Notes: generated by a model from the letters alone, not told the origin. A stretch of 21,282 nucleotides of DNA from Anaerolineales bacterium (GCA_029933275.1 JAOZOM010000004.1:1-21282), one strand, 5' to 3'. Shown: positions 8,301-16,014, counted from the stretch's first letter. Numbers and translations are program-made.

Positions 8301-11264
8301 GAGGCGTGCCGCACCATCATCGCCGGTGGCGAAGTTCGCGTTGCTAATCGGCGTATAGACGGGGGTGTATTCACCGGCATCGTCTTTTTCCCAAGTAACC
8401 TGCTGAAAAGCAGCAAACAAGTTTTGGGTGGCGAGCGGATCGCCATTCCAGTCCACCGTTGAGATGTCAAATCCCATTTCTGTTTCTTTTCGTCCGAACC
8501 AGAGGTCAGGTCGCACGCCAATATAGAAATTTTCAGGATGCGCGGTAATGCTCATCCGCTCACTGACCCATTGCCCACTTTCATCAATCGAGGTAACTTC
8601 GAGGGTCAGTTCACGCGTTCCTTCGGGAATATCCAAATTCTCGAAATTGAGTTTCAAGATACCATCTGCATTGGTAACGCCCTCGCCCTCCGCTAGGAAT
8701 GAGCCATAATAGCCAAAATCCGGATAATAGTTCATCCAACCGATATCAAGCGTCCCGACACGATATTCAGGGATGTGGAAATATCCCTTATCTTCGTAAA
8801 GCGACCAGCGGATGGGAAGATCGCTGGCGGGGGCATCGAAATAGTACTGCGCTGAAACCTCTGCACTGAAATTTTCCCCACTTTTGAATTCAGCCGAATC
8901 CATTTCGAGGGAGAGATTGATTTCCGGTTTGCGATAGTCAGCAACTTGGAAATTGGCGGAAAATTGCAATTCGCTATTATAAAAAGAGTAATACCCCGGC
9001 GGCGCGTCTTCGGGAAGGGTATAAGAGCCGTGTGCGGTACCGTATTCCGAAAGGGTGGGATTAAGAGAAGTGAGATTGTCACCAAGACTATTTGAAACCG
9101 TGAGCGGAAGGGAGGTCTGCGTGGGCATGGTATAACGTCCATCGTAGGCTTCACGAAAAATGGCACGGAAATAAACCGTCTGCCCGGGGCGATAAATCGG
9201 TCGGTCGGTGTAGAGATAAATTTCGCTATGCGGCGGACGTTCATCGGAGCGAAGCGAAAAATTCCACGCATTGAAGTTCTCTCCCCAAGTGGAGGAGCCA
9301 AAGCCAAAATCATCATCGCCCGGTTTCCCTAACATAGCGTAAAGATTTTGGTATCGCTCAACTTGTACAGGAATTTCACCATGCCACATGCCCTGTTCAT
9401 CGGTCACACCTTCGGCAAGAATTGCGCCCTCTTCATTATAGATCGTGACAGGTTGCCCTAAAAGACGCGCTCCCGTCCCCAATTCGGTTGCCCAAATAAG
9501 AGCATCGGTTGCGCTATATTTAAAAACCAAATTAACCTTGCTAACGATAATATAATTGGGGGTTTCGCTCCCCTCTTCGCCGGTTTTCCAGAGCAATAAG
9601 GAATAAATACCCGGTTTAATCGAATCTGCTTCGGGAGCAAAATTAATTGCAAAAGTTTCGCTCTTATTTTCTTCTATATCCAGATACTCTCGCCAAGAAA
9701 CACCGTTTTCCGGCTGATAGCTCCGGCGTTGGTCGTAGCCATCATCCCCAAAGAGGGTGAAGAAGACCGCCAAAGGCACTTCGCCCAAAGTCATGCTCAC
9801 GCTAGGAACATTCACCGCTTGGATATAAAAAAGCGGATTATTTGCGGCAGAAAAATAAAAAGGAGAACCAAGATAAGGGAAAGTAATTTTCGGCGCAGGC
9901 TTGGGCGTAAAGAATGGAAAATAAAATTCTTCGCCTAATTCTTGCCCCCAAATATCTTTTAGCTCTGGTGCGATGCGAACCGTATAATACGTTTCTGGCT
10001 CAAAACTCCCGATAAAGTGGATAGAATCCTCATACACGTTCACATCAAAATCTGAGACTTCTGGTTTTATCGAAAAGTAATCTTCAATATTTTCAGTATC
10101 TATAAATGTAGAAAAGGAAATATGACCGGAGCCATATTCATCCGTTTCTCCATTTCTTTCGGGGTCTGTAGAAACCACCTCGAAATTCGGCGAGGAGTAA
10201 ACCTCCACATCCCAATCGTTTGCGAGCGAAGTCCCGCCTTGCGCCAATGTATTTCCATTTAAAAGGAAGCGATAGCTGCTATCTCTCGTTAAAAGCTCAT
10301 CAACGATGAAAGTAAAAGAGCGCGCGTCCTCTGCCCAGTCGAATTTTCCGGCAACTTCCAAGCCCTCCGCAGTGAGAAAAGAGAAATTCTCCTCCACGCT
10401 ATTTTTATTCATCGGCTGGTTAAAGGTAAAAGTCCATTCCAAATCAAGGGGAAGCGGAATTTCTGTAGAAGGCTCAATCTCCAGTAAACGCGGCAACGCA
10501 GTCGTGAAAGACCAGCCCACGCTCGCTTTCGGCGAAGTCCCAGCAACACTCTTCAAATCGGAGGCTAAAGTCGCGCGGTAAGTTGTCCCACCCGCCAACG
10601 CTTCAGGATAAAAAATATAGGTGCTGGTATTCAACCATTCACCCCGTCCCGCTGCGCTTGGCTCTAAACTGAACGCGGCTGGCAAAGTCTCAGAATCTGC
10701 GCCAAGTGGGACAACCGGCTGATCGAAACTGACCACCACTGCCGAATCAACGCCCAAATCCACACTCCCGTCTTTCGGCAAAAATTGGACGGGACGTAGC
10801 ACATTCGCGACATTAAAACGATATTGGACTGCCTCAGCTAATACGCCTCCCATAGCGGCTTGCGCCCCCGCTTCAAACGTGAAATTTAGGCTTGCTCCCG
10901 CCTCCAAAGATTCGCTTGGCGTGAACTTAAGCGTGGCATCATCCGCCCAGATAAAATTCCCCGCCACCGCCGGTTCGACTTTCAATGCACCCTCCACCGA
11001 GGCATGATTCATCGGTTGGTTGAAATAAAAAACTATCTCCTCATCTAAACCGATTTTGCTCCCCCCCAACGGAACCGTCTCTACGATAGAAGGCGGCAAA
11101 ACCGCCTCCTGAATGGCAGTCGGAGTCGCCGCGGCAGATTGCTCCGTAGCAGGTGCAAGGTTTGGCAAAGCGATTTGATCCGTCAACGAACAAGCGGAGA
11201 AAATCAGCAAGAAAATGATTAAGAGAAAAATTATTTTTCGATTAGAGAGGGAAAATATACGCAT
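5382..11264 (-). CDS. Alpha-2-macroglobulin-like surface lipoprotein without thioester
   Basis: This is a 1960-residue envelope lipoprotein of the bacterial alpha-2-macroglobulin family, proteins thought to trap foreign proteases. The signal peptide ends in lipobox FSAC (Cys25). Four tandem Ig-like (Big_5-type) modules follow at roughly 57-450, marked by repeated FNQPMN-type strands. The MG2 hallmark YTDRPIYRPGQTVYFRA starts at Tyr685, a glycine-rich linker (GGGLGGGGG) lies near 1210, and the A2M core segment DDFPDTAYWNAEI starts at Asp1226. The alpha-toroid region follows from about 1440, with GWGWY near 1500. Where thioester members have a YPYGCxEQ motif, this one reads IPEPASTASNEA (from Ile1441). 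The only cysteines are Cys25 and two near residue 1817, so no thioester can form, as in the YfaS/MagD branch. A GAGG site precedes the ATG. There is no neighbouring pbpC. Confidence 0.93.
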   Translation of the reverse strand: MRIFSLSNRKIIFLLIIFLLIFSACSLTDQIALPNLAPATEQSAAATPTAIQEAVLPPSIVETVPLGGSKIGLDEEIVFYFNQPMNHASVEGALKVEPAVAGNFIWADDATLKFTPSESLEAGASLNFTFEAGAQAAMGGVLAEAVQYRFNVANVLRPVQFLPKDGSVDLGVDSAVVVSFDQPVVPLGADSETLPAAFSLEPSAAGRGEWLNTSTYIFYPEALAGGTTYRATLASDLKSVAGTSPKASVGWSFTTALPRLLEIEPSTEIPLPLDLEWTFTFNQPMNKNSVEENFSFLTAEGLEVAGKFDWAEDARSFTFIVDELLTRDSSYRFLLNGNTLAQGGTSLANDWDVEVYSSPNFEVVSTDPERNGETDEYGSGHISFSTFIDTENIEDYFSIKPEVSDFDVNVYEDSIHFIGSFEPETYYTVRIAPELKDIWGQELGEEFYFPFFTPKPAPKITFPYLGSPFYFSAANNPLFYIQAVNVPSVSMTLGEVPLAVFFTLFGDDGYDQRRSYQPENGVSWREYLDIEENKSETFAINFAPEADSIKPGIYSLLLWKTGEEGSETPNYIIVSKVNLVFKYSATDALIWATELGTGARLLGQPVTIYNEEGAILAEGVTDEQGMWHGEIPVQVERYQNLYAMLGKPGDDDFGFGSSTWGENFNAWNFSLRSDERPPHSEIYLYTDRPIYRPGQTVYFRAIFREAYDGRYTMPTQTSLPLTVSNSLGDNLTSLNPTLSEYGTAHGSYTLPEDAPPGYYSFYNSELQFSANFQVADYRKPEINLSLEMDSAEFKSGENFSAEVSAQYYFDAPASDLPIRWSLYEDKGYFHIPEYRVGTLDIGWMNYYPDFGYYGSFLAEGEGVTNADGILKLNFENLDIPEGTRELTLEVTSIDESGQWVSERMSITAHPENFYIGVRPDLWFGRKETEMGFDISTVDWNGDPLATQNLFAAFQQVTWEKDDAGEYTPVYTPISNANFATGDDGAARLSFTPPRPGTYVLDLSGDNASTQILIWVTGAEKALYPNLPKQRVQLTADRDSYQPGDTAQIFIPNPLNTIAQALVTVERGTIHKSEIVNIEAGGTIYNLPLTEDDAPTVYFSVVLLSGNDFRVGYTELDISAAAQLLNVSLTSQPMRSEPGGEVTFGVQVTDSTGAPVQGEFSLAVVDLAALALADPNSEPIETAFYDQVGLGVSTTLSLAGHSLYGVFLDFGGGLGGGGGEDIIVVRDDFPDTAYWNAEIVTDANGQAQVSMVLPDNLTTWQVDLRGTTVDTRVGSAELQIISTKDVLIRPVTPRFFVVGDHVEIAAIVHNNTAGELSGRVILQAIGFLLDNPDTIEQQITVPAGGRVKVSWWGIAQDADVVELLFNSELGNYIDITRPVGGAVPILRYTSPQSFVTAGTIADERTLTESISLPRSFIPNGGKLEVTLDASLAAVILEGLEAIPEPASTASNEAILSYLLPNIAAYNALKAASLNNPDLEARLATSLEKGVQRLLDNQGENYGWGWYVTPTSDGGSGVMGSPTLGGGGNPNNDSYLSAYILFGLWQARDAGVYIDETVFANAREYLHEASLPYLASANPKTWEKDRLAFIQYVMQMTGGADAIAVDQLDSWRDDLSPWAQALLALTLESRTVGDARASSLFANLETSARRSASGAHWESEATSWRNPGTPNYTTATVIYALAQKDATSPLVNDAVRYLVAHRNIHGYWLSTYENAWSLLALTEVMKNANELNASYAFFVDLNGEMLANGQANALTPVTATTLLNSLQLSLPNALNLTRGEGVGKLYYRAALFADRAADTAPALNQGMEISRLYYDADCEENCTPLDVVKLKDGAKIKTQVILTLSEDSYYVMVEDHIPAGTEILNQQLKTSQLGEMADSAGVYDPDNPFADGWGWWYFTNPQIGDENIQWSADYLPAGTYVLSYTLIPLQAGEYRVLPAHAWQSYFPEVQGASAGILFKIEE

Positions 11265-11303
11265 AAGAGCCTCACAAAAGGTGGATAAGCAAAGTTCCCC
11301 TAC

Positions 11304-11309
11304 ATTATA
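11304..11309 (-). promoter_or_regulatory. Probable -10 element of the macroglobulin-like gene
   Basis: On the minus strand a perfect TATAAT lies 40 bases ahead of the ATG at 11264, giving a start site near 11297. No convincing -35 box stands at the right distance (TTTTAA at best). It is back to back with the plus-strand -10 element at 11317-11325, so two polymerases could not occupy both at once. Confidence 0.42.
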
Positions 11310-11316
11310 CTCGCTA

Positions 11317-11325
11317 TGCTATACT
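11317..11325 (+). promoter_or_regulatory. Extended -10 promoter element of the orphan binding-protein gene
   Basis: TGCTATACT is an extended -10 (TGn plus TATACT) with no good -35, the type that can work without one. Transcription would start near 11332. TATACTC occurs twice here (11306-11312 and 11320-11326), so the earlier copy is an alternative -10. Confidence 0.45.
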
Positions 11326-11366
11326 CTTAAAATATCATCTTCTTCTCCGTTCATTCGGGATAAATT

Positions 11367-11411
11367 ATGAGCGAGCTTTCTCAACTCAAATCAAAAAAAC
11401 ACCGTGCCTAA
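11367..11411 (+). CDS. Possible 14-codon leader peptide overlapping the next gene
   Basis: ATG at 11367 opens a short frame encoding MSELSQLKSKKHRA, ending in TAA at 11409-11411. The stop overlaps by eight bases the GTG start (11404) of the following lipoprotein gene, which itself lacks a visible ribosome-binding site. A weak GGGA lies ahead of the ATG. Translational coupling through this leader would explain how the GTG is used. The peptide resembles nothing I recognise, and so short a frame can occur by chance. Confidence 0.28.
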   Translation: MSELSQLKSKKHRA

Positions 11412-13281
11412 AAAAACCATCTCCCTCCTTCTCGCAATCATCTTCCTCGCAAGCTGCACCCCGCCAACCAGCCCACCAGCCTCTCCCTTCCCTCCTACCC
11501 AAACAGAAACCCTCCCCACAGAGGAAACGCTCCCGCCACCTGCCGAAACGCACGAAACCATCCGCTACGCGATTTTAGCCCCGACTACTTCCGTCAATAT
11601 CTGGTCGCTCTTTGACGAAGCGGGAGCCTCCTACGAGAATTATGCTATCCAAGCGAATGATTATCCGCGTCTTTACACCCTCAGCCTGCCAAATAACGAA
11701 CTCAGTCCGCTCCTCGCGGCGGGATTTCCTTCTCCCATCGTGCCGGAGGGCGAATACTTCACCTCTACCCTCAGCCTGCGCCCCAACCTAAAATGGGATG
11801 ATGGCTCTCCCCTCACCGCCGAAGATGTCGCTTTCACCATCAACACCGCCCTCGCCTTTGAACTCGGCTTAAACTGGGCAACTTTCTACGCCAGCCTCGA
11901 TCACGTTGAAGCCCTCGATGCCGAAACGCTCAAATACTATTTCACATCCCTGCCCAACGCAGGCGATTGGCAGCACGGCGCGTTAATCGGCGTTTTTGCT
12001 AGTAAAAGCTACTGGGAGCCAAAAATCGCGAATATCAAAAAACGCCTCCCCGCCTCCGAACCAAATCCCCTCATTGCTGAATATCAAGCTAAAATCGAGA
12101 AGCTCCAAGCCGAAGAGCAGAGCATTCTCAAAACTATGCAAAGTCTCGTCGCGGGGAGTGTCGATTATCGCACCCAAGAAAGCCTCCTCGATAAAAACAC
12201 AAGCGAGCAAGAAGTTCATAAAAAAGAAATCGCAAATATCGAAAGAGAAAGAAGAGAAAGTTTTTTAGCGGCTCGCACCGCTCTCTACGCCCTCGATAAT
12301 CAAAACGAGCCTCGTACGGAATTAGCAAAAAGTGCCACCTATACCCTCTATCAACGCGATACCGCCCTTCAAGCCCTCCTCGATGACGAAATTGATTTCA
12401 TCCTCTCCCCGCAAAGCCTCTCCCCCACAGAAATCGACCAACTCTCAAACGACCCCGCCATCCGCTTTTTCGAGAGTCGCCGCAACGACATCCGCTTTTT
12501 AGCTTTCAACCACCAACGTAGCCCCTTGGATGATATTGCTCTGCGCCGCGCCCTCTCCTGTTTGATTGATGCTAATTTTCTAGCAACTGATTTATTGGAT
12601 GGAGCGGTCGTCCCTGCATTGGGCTGGATACCCCCCGAAAACATCGGATGGCATACCAGCATAATCGAGCCACCCTGCTCCGGGCTGGATTCGAATGCCC
12701 GTCTCGCCGCGGCGACGCGGACTCTGCAAAAAGCGGGCTATGCTTGGGAGCAAGAACCAAGCCAAAATCACGCGGGGAGCGGCTTGAGCCTCCCCTCAGG
12801 TGCAGACTTCCCCTCCCTTAGCCTTCTCGCCCCACTTGAAGATTCATCCCGCGCAGCAGCCGCTTCCTATATCGCAGACGCGGCGCAACAGCTTGGCATC
12901 CCGCTCACCGCAGAATTCATCCCCGCTGACGACCTTTTTTTTACGGTCTACGGCATCAACAATTACGATTTGGCAATTGTCGGCTGGCACCTTTCGCTCT
13001 ACCCCGATTATCTTTGCAATTTTTTCACCGGAGAAAATATCTCCAACTACCAAAACCCCGCGCTGGATGAAAAATGCGCCGATTTTTTAAAAACCAGCGA
13101 AGTTGAAAAAGCGCGCGAGCAACTCTTCCAAATCGAAGTTTTGCTTTGGGATGACCTACCCGCCGTGCCGCTTTTCTCCGGCAAAATTATCGAAGCCTCC
13201 CGAAATATCTCATTGCCCTTTGCGCCTCCGCTCGGAGGCGTTGCCTCTGCCCTCTACGGCACACCTGATTTTTTTAGGTAA
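11404..13281 (+). CDS. Orphan SBP-family-5-like lipoprotein with coiled-coil insertion
   Basis: This is a 625-residue predicted lipoprotein: signal peptide with lipobox LASC (Cys18), then a Pro/Thr-rich linker. The body follows the dipeptide/oligopeptide-binding family: RPNLKWDDGSPLTAEDVAFT near residues 129-148, DDIALRRALSCLIDANF, and the DLAIVGWHLSLYPDYLCNFF segment in the last third. Between about residues 219 and 300 sits a charged insertion rich in Glu/Lys/Gln with heptad-like spacing (IEKLQAEEQSILKTM, HKKEIANIERERRESF), predicted coiled coil and foreign to ordinary binding proteins. It has no permease or ATPase next to it, so it may share another importer or have a sensory or structural role. 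The start is GTG at 11404 without a clear ribosome-binding site, but the Lys-Lys-hydrophobic signal peptide fixes it within a few codons. Confidence 0.85.
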   Translation: MPKKTISLLLAIIFLASCTPPTSPPASPFPPTQTETLPTEETLPPPAETHETIRYAILAPTTSVNIWSLFDEAGASYENYAIQANDYPRLYTLSLPNNELSPLLAAGFPSPIVPEGEYFTSTLSLRPNLKWDDGSPLTAEDVAFTINTALAFELGLNWATFYASLDHVEALDAETLKYYFTSLPNAGDWQHGALIGVFASKSYWEPKIANIKKRLPASEPNPLIAEYQAKIEKLQAEEQSILKTMQSLVAGSVDYRTQESLLDKNTSEQEVHKKEIANIERERRESFLAARTALYALDNQNEPRTELAKSATYTLYQRDTALQALLDDEIDFILSPQSLSPTEIDQLSNDPAIRFFESRRNDIRFLAFNHQRSPLDDIALRRALSCLIDANFLATDLLDGAVVPALGWIPPENIGWHTSIIEPPCSGLDSNARLAAATRTLQKAGYAWEQEPSQNHAGSGLSLPSGADFPSLSLLAPLEDSSRAAAASYIADAAQQLGIPLTAEFIPADDLFFTVYGINNYDLAIVGWHLSLYPDYLCNFFTGENISNYQNPALDEKCADFLKTSEVEKAREQLFQIEVLLWDDLPAVPLFSGKIIEASRNISLPFAPPLGGVASALYGTPDFFR

Positions 13282-13358
13282 CCCTTCGTCCAAATCTATA
13301 CAATCAGTTAACAAAACAAAAAAACTACGCTGCGTTTCACCTCAAAGCCGTAAATCTT

Positions 13359-13367
13359 TGCTATAAT
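13359..13367 (+). promoter_or_regulatory. Extended -10 promoter of the response-regulator gene
   Basis: TGCTATAAT gives a perfect TATAAT with the TGn extension and no good -35. Transcription would start near 13374, about 25 bases before the ATG, with an AGGGA site at 13386-13390. This suggests the regulator is transcribed independently of the lipoprotein gene ahead of it. Confidence 0.55.
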
Positions 13368-13398
13368 TGCTCATTATTCTGATACAGGGATTCTCCTT

Positions 13399-14448
13399 AT
13401 GACTCATCGTATTCTAATTGTCGACGATCATCGTGACATAATTCGCCTGCTCCACTCTGCGCTCGATTCGCTGGAGCATGATTTCGATATCATCGAAGCC
13501 CCTTCGGGAGAAGAGGCTTTCTTAGAAGTTTCGCGCAGTAAAATCGATCTCGCCGTGCTAGATTATCTACTCCCCGGCATGTCCGGCTTAGAGTTGATGG
13601 CAAAAATTTCCGCTCGTAATCCGGAAGCGCAAACGATATTGATTTCTGGGTCTAAAAAGAGGAAAATTCGCAAAGAATTGCGCGAGGCGGGGGCATTTGC
13701 TTTTTTTGAAAAACCCATCTCCTTAACCGATTTTCTTGATGCGGTAGAACGAAGTTTAGAGCTAGAGAGAACCGTTCTCCCCACAGAAGAAGATGATGAA
13801 AGTTCCGATGCCCATAAGAATATGTCCGGCTTGCTCGCCAAATTTAGGCAGAATATGGATGCCCAAGTCATTTTCTTGCTCTCCGATCAGGGGCATGTTT
13901 TAGCTAGAGCCGGTTCATTAACCGATAGTAGTCTCGAAGCCTCGCTTCTTTCCGCTTTAATGGGCATCTTCCGTGCAGGACAAAAAGTGTCCGGCTATAT
14001 TCATCAGGAAACCCCGTTGAGCTACCATATCTTCCCCGGCGGCGACCAAGATATTTTACTAGTCCCCGTCAACCACACCCACGCGCTCATCGTTGCGGGA
14101 GAAGAACTTGCTGCTCGCAAAAAAGTGCTTGACCTAACTGACGCGTTAATGATGCTCAAAAGCGAAGTTGAGCATGTTCTCAATGCGATGGGCGTTTCCC
14201 GCCCCTCTGCTGAAGAAATGAATAAGTATCTTGAGGAAGAAGACGTGCCAGAAGAACTCATCGAAGACGAAATCACGTCAGGTGAATTGGATGCCCTCTT
14301 CAAACAAAAAACAAAAATCCAAACCAGCGAGATAAAATCTTTCTGGGATGATGCAGTAGACGCACAACAAATCCAAGAAGTTGATGCCGACAAACTCTCC
14401 TACGAACAAGCCCATCAATTGGGACTAACCCCCGAGGATAATACCTAA
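13399..14448 (+). CDS. Response regulator with Roadblock/LC7-like output domain
   Basis: This is a 349-residue cytoplasmic protein. Residues 1-122 are a receiver domain with all key positions: acidic pair Asp9-Asp10, phosphoacceptor Asp55 in AVLDYLLPGMSG, Ser83 in ILISGS, and Lys105-Pro106 in FFEKP. No DNA-binding output domain follows. Instead residues about 143-265 (QVIFLLSDQGHVLARAGSL to LIVAGEELAARKKVL) fit the Roadblock/LC7 fold, which in bacteria works with small GTPases of the MglA type and in motility or polarity switching. The last 75 residues are strongly acidic and probably disordered. There is no histidine kinase or GTPase gene alongside, so it is an orphan regulator likely acting through protein contacts. 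The receiver call is firm; the Roadblock call is by pattern and less certain. Confidence 0.82.
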   Translation: MTHRILIVDDHRDIIRLLHSALDSLEHDFDIIEAPSGEEAFLEVSRSKIDLAVLDYLLPGMSGLELMAKISARNPEAQTILISGSKKRKIRKELREAGAFAFFEKPISLTDFLDAVERSLELERTVLPTEEDDESSDAHKNMSGLLAKFRQNMDAQVIFLLSDQGHVLARAGSLTDSSLEASLLSALMGIFRAGQKVSGYIHQETPLSYHIFPGGDQDILLVPVNHTHALIVAGEELAARKKVLDLTDALMMLKSEVEHVLNAMGVSRPSAEEMNKYLEEEDVPEELIEDEITSGELDALFKQKTKIQTSEIKSFWDDAVDAQQIQEVDADKLSYEQAHQLGLTPEDNT

Positions 14449-14453
14449 GACTT

Positions 14454-14482
14454 TTGCGTTATCCTTCCCCTTATGATACAAT
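14454..14482 (+). promoter_or_regulatory. Promoter of tRNA-Gln
   Basis: TTGCGT (14454-14459) and TACAAT (14477-14482) are 17 bases apart, and the -10 carries a TGA extension (14474-14476). Transcription would start near 14489, about 20 bases before the tRNA. It may also drive glmU by read-through. Confidence 0.65.
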
Positions 14483-14508
14483 CTCGCCCGCCTAAAAATG
14501 GGCATACT

Positions 14509-14583
14509 AGGGGCATGGTGCAATGGTTAGCACACCGGCCTTTGAAGCCGTTGATCTTGGTTCGAATCCAGGTGCCCCTGCCA
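14509..14583 (+). tRNA. tRNA-Gln (anticodon UUG)
   Basis: A 75-base cloverleaf with encoded CCA. The acceptor stem AGGGGCA pairs perfectly with TGCCCCT, and the discriminator is G, as expected for glutamine. The D stem is GTGC/GCAC. The anticodon loop CTTTGAA has anticodon TTG at 14542-14544, read as Gln (CAA). The T arm is CTTGG-TTCGAAT-CCAGG. The only irregularity is a C-U mismatch at the top of the anticodon stem (27-43). A promoter and an intrinsic terminator bracket it. Confidence 0.95.
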
Positions 14584-14600
14584 AATTCTATGTAAGAAAA

Positions 14601-14648
14601 AAGACAAGCCCTTCTCCGTTTTGGAAATCTGGGGCTTGTCTTTTTTTT
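14601..14648 (+). terminator. Intrinsic terminator after tRNA-Gln
   Basis: AAGACAAGCCC (14601-14611) pairs with GGGGCTTGTCTT (14631-14642), and a run of eight T (14641-14648) follows. The loop region can form a small inner stem. The T-tract ends only 19 bases before the glmU ATG, so the hairpin also lies in the glmU leader and could act as an attenuator. Confidence 0.87.
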
Positions 14649-14667
14649 CAATTTTTAAGGAAATTCA

Positions 14668-16014
14668 ATGAAAACAACCTCCATCATCCTCGCGGCGGGG
14701 CAAGGAACCCGCATGAAATCCGATTTACCCAAAGTTTTGCATCCCGTCTGCGGAAAGCCGATGGTTTGGCACGCCCTTCAAGCCGCGCAAACAGTGACGG
14801 ATGAAAAACCTGTGCTGATTATTGGACACGGCGCGGAGCAAGTCCGCGAAGCGGTTGGGGATGCGGCAAGATTCGTCATTCAAGAAAAAAGATTGGGGAC
14901 GGGACACGCGGTACAACAAGCCGAATCTACGCTGAAAGGCGAATCTGCTTTTCTGCTTGTCAGCAGTGCCGATATGCCCCTCTTGCGCGCGGGAACACTC
15001 TCACGGCTAATCGCCGCCCAAAAAGCGAATTCCGGTCCCATCACCATGCTCACCATCATCACCGATGACCCGCGCGGCTTCGGACGGATTATCCGCACAG
15101 AAGATGGGCGTGTAAAAGCGATTGTTGAAGAGGCAGATGCTACCGAAGCCGAAAAAGCAGTTAAAGAGTTAAATGTCGGCGCATATTGTTTCGATGCCGA
15201 ATGGCTTTGGGAGGCGTTAAAACGCATCCCGCTCTCGGCAAAGGGAGAGTATTATTTAACGGATACCGTCCAATTAGCGGTCGAGGCTGGTTTGCGTGTT
15301 GAATCGATTCTGCTCGAGGACGCGGTCGAAGCCATCGGGGTTAATACTCGCATCCATCTCTCTGAAGCGGAAGCAGGCATGAGATCACGCGTGAATCGGG
15401 AGCAGATGCTCAAAGGTGTGACTCTGCTAGACCCCGCATCCACCTATATCGGCATGGATGTGAAAATCGGTCAGGATACAGTCATCCACCCGAATACTTT
15501 TTTGCGCGGCAAGACGGAAATCGGCAAAGGCTGTGAAATTGGTCCGAACACGATTATCACCGATTGTAAAATCGGCGACCGTTGCGAAATTTTGGCATCC
15601 GTGCTGGAAAAAGCCGTGTTGGAAGATGATGTGGATACAGGTCCTTTTGCTCGCTTGCGAAAAGGCGCGTATCTATCAAAAGGTGTTCACATGGGCAATT
15701 TTGGCGAGGTGAAAGATTCGCATCTCGGCGAGGGCGTGAAAATGGGACATTTTTCATATATCGGCAACGCCACAATTGGCGCAGAGACGAATATCGGCGC
15801 GGGGACGATTACCTGCAATTATGACGGCGAGAAAAAGCATCATACCGAGATTGGCGAGGGCGTTTTCATCGGCAGTGATACGATGCTAGTCGCCCCACTC
15901 GAAATTGGTGACAGGGCGCGTACCGGAGCCGGTTCGGTGGTTACCAAAAGCGTTAAGGAAGATACGCTCGTGGTCGGGATGCCGGCACGGGCGATAAAAA
16001 CGTTAAAACATTAA
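14668..16014 (+). CDS. glmU: Bifunctional GlmU: GlcN-1-P acetyltransferase / GlcNAc-1-P uridyltransferase
   Basis: This enzyme makes UDP-GlcNAc, the precursor of peptidoglycan and other glycans. The C-terminal domain acetylates glucosamine-1-phosphate and the N-terminal domain transfers UMP to the product. The protein is 448 residues, close to E. coli's 456. The N-terminal signature LAAGQGTRMKSDLPKVLHP has Arg15 and Lys22, followed by GTGHAVQQA, SADMPLL (metal-binding Asp), GEYYLTDTV and VNTRIHL. The C-terminal left-handed beta-helix hexapeptides carry RLRKGAYL, GNFGEVKDS, the catalytic His in KMGHFSYIG, and NIGAGTITCNYDG. The start is well marked by AAGGA seven bases upstream. The gene follows the tRNA-Gln terminator with no room for a separate consensus promoter and leads into the CBS-protein gene 21 bases downstream. 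Confidence 0.98.
   Translation: MKTTSIILAAGQGTRMKSDLPKVLHPVCGKPMVWHALQAAQTVTDEKPVLIIGHGAEQVREAVGDAARFVIQEKRLGTGHAVQQAESTLKGESAFLLVSSADMPLLRAGTLSRLIAAQKANSGPITMLTIITDDPRGFGRIIRTEDGRVKAIVEEADATEAEKAVKELNVGAYCFDAEWLWEALKRIPLSAKGEYYLTDTVQLAVEAGLRVESILLEDAVEAIGVNTRIHLSEAEAGMRSRVNREQMLKGVTLLDPASTYIGMDVKIGQDTVIHPNTFLRGKTEIGKGCEIGPNTIITDCKIGDRCEILASVLEKAVLEDDVDTGPFARLRKGAYLSKGVHMGNFGEVKDSHLGEGVKMGHFSYIGNATIGAETNIGAGTITCNYDGEKKHHTEIGEGVFIGSDTMLVAPLEIGDRARTGAGSVVTKSVKEDTLVVGMPARAIKTLKH

Noticed and set aside
14445..14651. 68-codon minus-strand frame across the tRNA-Gln (GTWIRTKINGFKG...)
   Set aside because: It is the reverse reading of a tRNA gene and its terminator hairpin, a well-known source of false ORFs.
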